Below, one piece after another: positions 61,491-64,000 of a stretch of DNA of 64,000 bases. The first letter of the stretch is position 1; each line of letters starts with the position of its first letter. The stretch comes from Nemopilema nomurai (lineage: Eukaryota > Cnidaria > Scyphozoa > Rhizostomeae > Rhizostomatidae). The notes beneath the pieces are model-generated. The model ran no database searches. It was given only the letters and a program-made list of their open reading frames with translations, and was not told where the DNA came from. The DNA is taken from the NCBI GenBank assembly GCA_003864495.1, contig ML133383.1:2377560-2441559 (forward strand), in the 5' to 3' direction. The position numbers were made by a program, and so were the translations under genes.

Positions 61491-64000
61491 TAAAGGCTCG
61501 TCAATGCCTTGATTGAAATGTAGTAGATGCAAAACACAACCGATGTATATTGATTCGGTAGTATGTATGTTGAGTAGTAATATTATTGTAACCTGTAGTC
61601 AGTTAATGTAAAAATTCGCATAAAAACAGCATTGTAAAGGCTCGTCAATGCCTGATAGAAATGTAGTAATGTAAAACACAACCATGTATATTGATTCGGT
61701 AGCATCTATGTTGAGTAGTAATATTATTGTAACCTGTAGTCAGTTAATATAAAAAATTCGTCATAAAAACATCATTGTAAAGGCTCGTCAATGCCTTGAT
61801 AGAAATGTAGTGAATGTAAAACACAACCAATGTTTATTGATTCGGTAGCATGTATGTTGAGTAGTAATATTATTGTAACCTGTAGTCAGTTAATGTAAAA
61901 GATTCGTCATAAAAACAGCATTGTAAAGGCTCCTCAATGCCTTGATAGAAATGTAGTAGATGTAAAACACAACCGATGTATATTGATTCGGTAGCATCTA
62001 TGTTGAGTAGTAATATTATTGTAACCTGTAGTCAGTTAATGTAAAAAATTCGTCATAAAAACATCATTGTAAAGGCTCGTCAATGCCTTGATAGAAATGT
62101 AGTGGATGTAAAACACAACCAATGTTTATTGATTCGGTAGCATCTATGTTGAGTAGTAATATTATTGTAACCTGTAGTCAGTTAATGTAAAAAATTCGTC
62201 ATAAAAACATCATTGTAAAGGCTCGTCAATGCCTTGATAGAAATGTAGTAGATGTAAAACACAACCGATGTATATTGATTCGGTAGCATGTATGTTGAGT
62301 AGTAATATTATTGTAACCTGTAGTCAGTTAATGTAAAAAATTCGTCATAAAAACAGCATTGTAAAGGCTCGTCAATGCCTTGATAGAAATGTAGTGATGT
62401 AAAACACAACCAATGTATATTGATTCGGTAGCATCTATGTTGAGTAGTAATATTATTGTAACCTGTAGTCAGTTAATAAAAAATTCGTCATAAAAACAGC
62501 ATTGTAAAGGCTCGTCAATGATTGATAGAAATGTAGTGATGTAAAACACAACCGATGTATATTGATTCGGTAGCATCTATGTTGAGTAGTAATATTTTGT
62601 AACCTGTAGTCAGTTAATGTAAAAAAATTCGTCATAAAAACATCATTGTAAAGGCTCGTCAATGCCTTATAGAAATGTAGTAGATGTAAAACACAACCAA
62701 TGTATATTGATTCGGTAGCATCTATGTTGAGTAGTAATATTATTGTAACCTGTAGTCAATCAATGTAAAAATTCGTCATAAAAACAGCATTGTAAAGGCT
62801 CGTCAATGCTTGATAGAAATGTAGTAGATGTAAAACACAACCAATGTATATTGATTCGGTAGCATATGTATGTTGAGTAGTAATATTATTGTAACCTGTA
62901 GTCAGTTAATGTAAAAATTCGTCATAAAAACAGCATTGTAAAGGCTTCAATGCCTTGATAGAAATGTAGTAGATGTAAAACACAACCGATGTATATTGAT
63001 TCGGTAGCATCTATGTTGAGTAGTAATATCATTGTAACCTGTAGTCAGTTAATGTAAAAAATTCGCCATAAAAACAGCATTGTAAAGGCTCGTCAATGCC
63101 TTGATAGAAATGTAGTAGATGTAAAACACAACCAATGAATATTATTGATTCGGTAGCATGTATGTTGAGTAGTAATATTATTGTAACCTGTAGTCAGTTA
63201 ATGTAAAAATTCGTCATAAAAACAGCATTGTAAAGGCTCCTCAATGCCTTGATAGAAATGTAGTAGATGTAAAACACAACCGATGTATATTGATTCGGTA
63301 GCATCTATGTTGAGTAGTAATATTATTGTAACCTGTAGTCAATTTATGTAAAAATTCGTCATAAAAACAGCATTGTAAAGGCTCGTCAATGCCTTGATAG
63401 AAATGTAGTAGATGTAAAACACAACCGATGTATATTGATTCGGTAGCATCTATGTTGAGTAGTAATATTATTGTAACCTGTAGTCAATGAATGTCAAAAA
63501 TTCGTCATAAAAACATCATTGTAAAGGCTTGTCAATGCCTTGATAGAAATGTAGTGATGTAAAACACAACCAATGTTATTGATTCGGTAGCATCTATGTT
63601 GAGTAGTAATATTATTGTAACCTGTAGTCAGTTAATGTAAAAAATTCGTCATAAAAACATCATTGTAAAGGCTCGTCAATGCCTTGATAGAAATGTAGTG
63701 AATGTAAAACACAACCAATGTTTATTGATTCGGTAGCATGTATGTTGAGTAGTAATATTATTGTAACCTGTAGTCAGTTAATGTAAAAAATTCGTCATAA
63801 AAACAGCATTGTAAAGGCTCGTCAATGCCTTGATAGAAATGTAGTAGATGTAAAACACAACCGATGTATATTGATTCGGTAGCATGTATGTTGAGTAGTA
63901 ATATTATTGTAACCTGTAGTCAGTTAATGTAAAAAATTCGTCATAAAAACAGCATTGTAAAGGCTCTCAATGCCTTGATAGAAATGTAGTAGATGTAAAA
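61491..64000. repeat. Satellite block 12, continues past the window
   Basis: 2,510 bp, about 17 monomers, mostly one subtype (CAGTTAATGTAAAAAATTCGTC). Several monomers have single-base deletions, for example GTAGTGATGTAAAAC. Confidence 0.95.

Larger units (their letters stand above)
29147..64000. repeat. Satellite array: 146-bp monomers plus about 630-bp cassettes
   Basis: More than 34.8 kb of tandem repeat, running off the right edge. The consensus monomer is 146 bp: GTAAAGGCTCGTCAATGCCT, then TGATAGAAATGTAGTAGATG, TAAAACACAACCGATGTATA, TTGATTCGGTAGCATCTATG, TTGAGTAGTAATATTATTGT, AACCTGTAGTCAGTTAATGT, AAAAAATTCGTCATAAAAAC and AGCATT. Two linked variant sets recur: GTAGTAGATG with AAAAC, and GCAGAAGATG with AAAGC. 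AGTTGTAATATCATT and CAATCAATGTAAAAAAATCG usually travel together. Monomers are highly similar throughout. Minus-strand frames of about 69 codons recur every 146 bp. They are longer than a monomer and shift frame each time, so they are by-products of the repeat. Whether the array is centromeric, subtelomeric or interstitial cannot be told. Confidence 0.97.

Noticed and set aside
30429..62662. Dozens of minus-strand frames of about 60-90 codons (MLPNQYTSVVFYIYYISIKA-type) as genes
   Set aside because: They recur every 146 bp, span more than one monomer and change frame each time because 146 is not a multiple of three. They are by-products of an AT-rich tandem repeat with few stops.
29147..64000. 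CRISPR array
   Set aside because: Units are 146 bp, contiguous and without unique spacers; the context is a eukaryotic genome with spliced genes.
29586..64000. CENP-B box in the monomer
   Set aside because: TTCGGTAGCATCT and TTCGTCATAAAAACA each match only the TTCG part (the second also the following A); the CGGG half is missing.

Overview
The window is animal nuclear DNA: AT-rich, with spliced genes (GT/AG introns of about 0.4 to 1.9 kb) and a very large tandem satellite. The identifiable genes are two serpins, the gamma-tubulin partner MZT1 and the ciliary dynein assembly factor DNAAF3. This fits a metazoan with motile cilia, most likely an invertebrate; the species cannot be fixed from the sequence. 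No rRNA, tRNA, CRISPR or prokaryotic operon structure was seen.

Layout. (1) 0-4.5 kb: two intronless serpin paralogues in tail-to-tail orientation. The first is cut by the left window edge. The second is complete, with a signal peptide and a TATA box. (2) 6.5-9.3 kb, minus strand: MZT1, two firm coding exons and a probable tiny third. (3) 9.3-16.4 kb: AT-rich DNA with several unidentified coding-like segments on the minus strand. (4) 16.4-18.1 kb: a foldback (MITE-like) element, a cluster of CCAAT (NF-Y) plus AACAAT (SOX-like) motifs, and a 45-bp minisatellite. (5) 21.3-25.3 kb, minus strand: the last seven exons of DNAAF3 (271 codons). Its N-terminal part is not found in the window. (6) 27.6-28.3 kb: a short degenerate tandem repeat and a decayed non-LTR retrotransposon reverse-transcriptase fragment. 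(7) 29.15-64.0 kb, running off the right edge: 146-bp satellite monomers interrupted by eleven near-identical cassettes of about 630 bp, plus a twelfth, partial and divergent cassette at the left edge of the array.

The most interesting part is the array. Each cassette is a diverged satellite monomer, then a unique core of about 330 bp, then another diverged monomer. Every core carries TGACGTCA (a full CRE palindrome), TATAAAT 23 bp further on, and about 220 bp later a splice-donor-like GTAAGTAC. This looks like a promoter plus first exon carried inside a higher-order satellite. Satellite blocks between cassettes are whole multiples of 146 bp plus about 119-125 bp in most cases, so cassettes sit in one fixed register. 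That argues for amplification of a composite unit, not repeated insertion.

The genes do not form a functional unit. MZT1 (microtubule nucleation) and DNAAF3 (axonemal dynein assembly) are both cytoskeletal, but nothing in the sequence indicates co-regulation. All identities come from reading translations and splice phases by eye; no database search was run.
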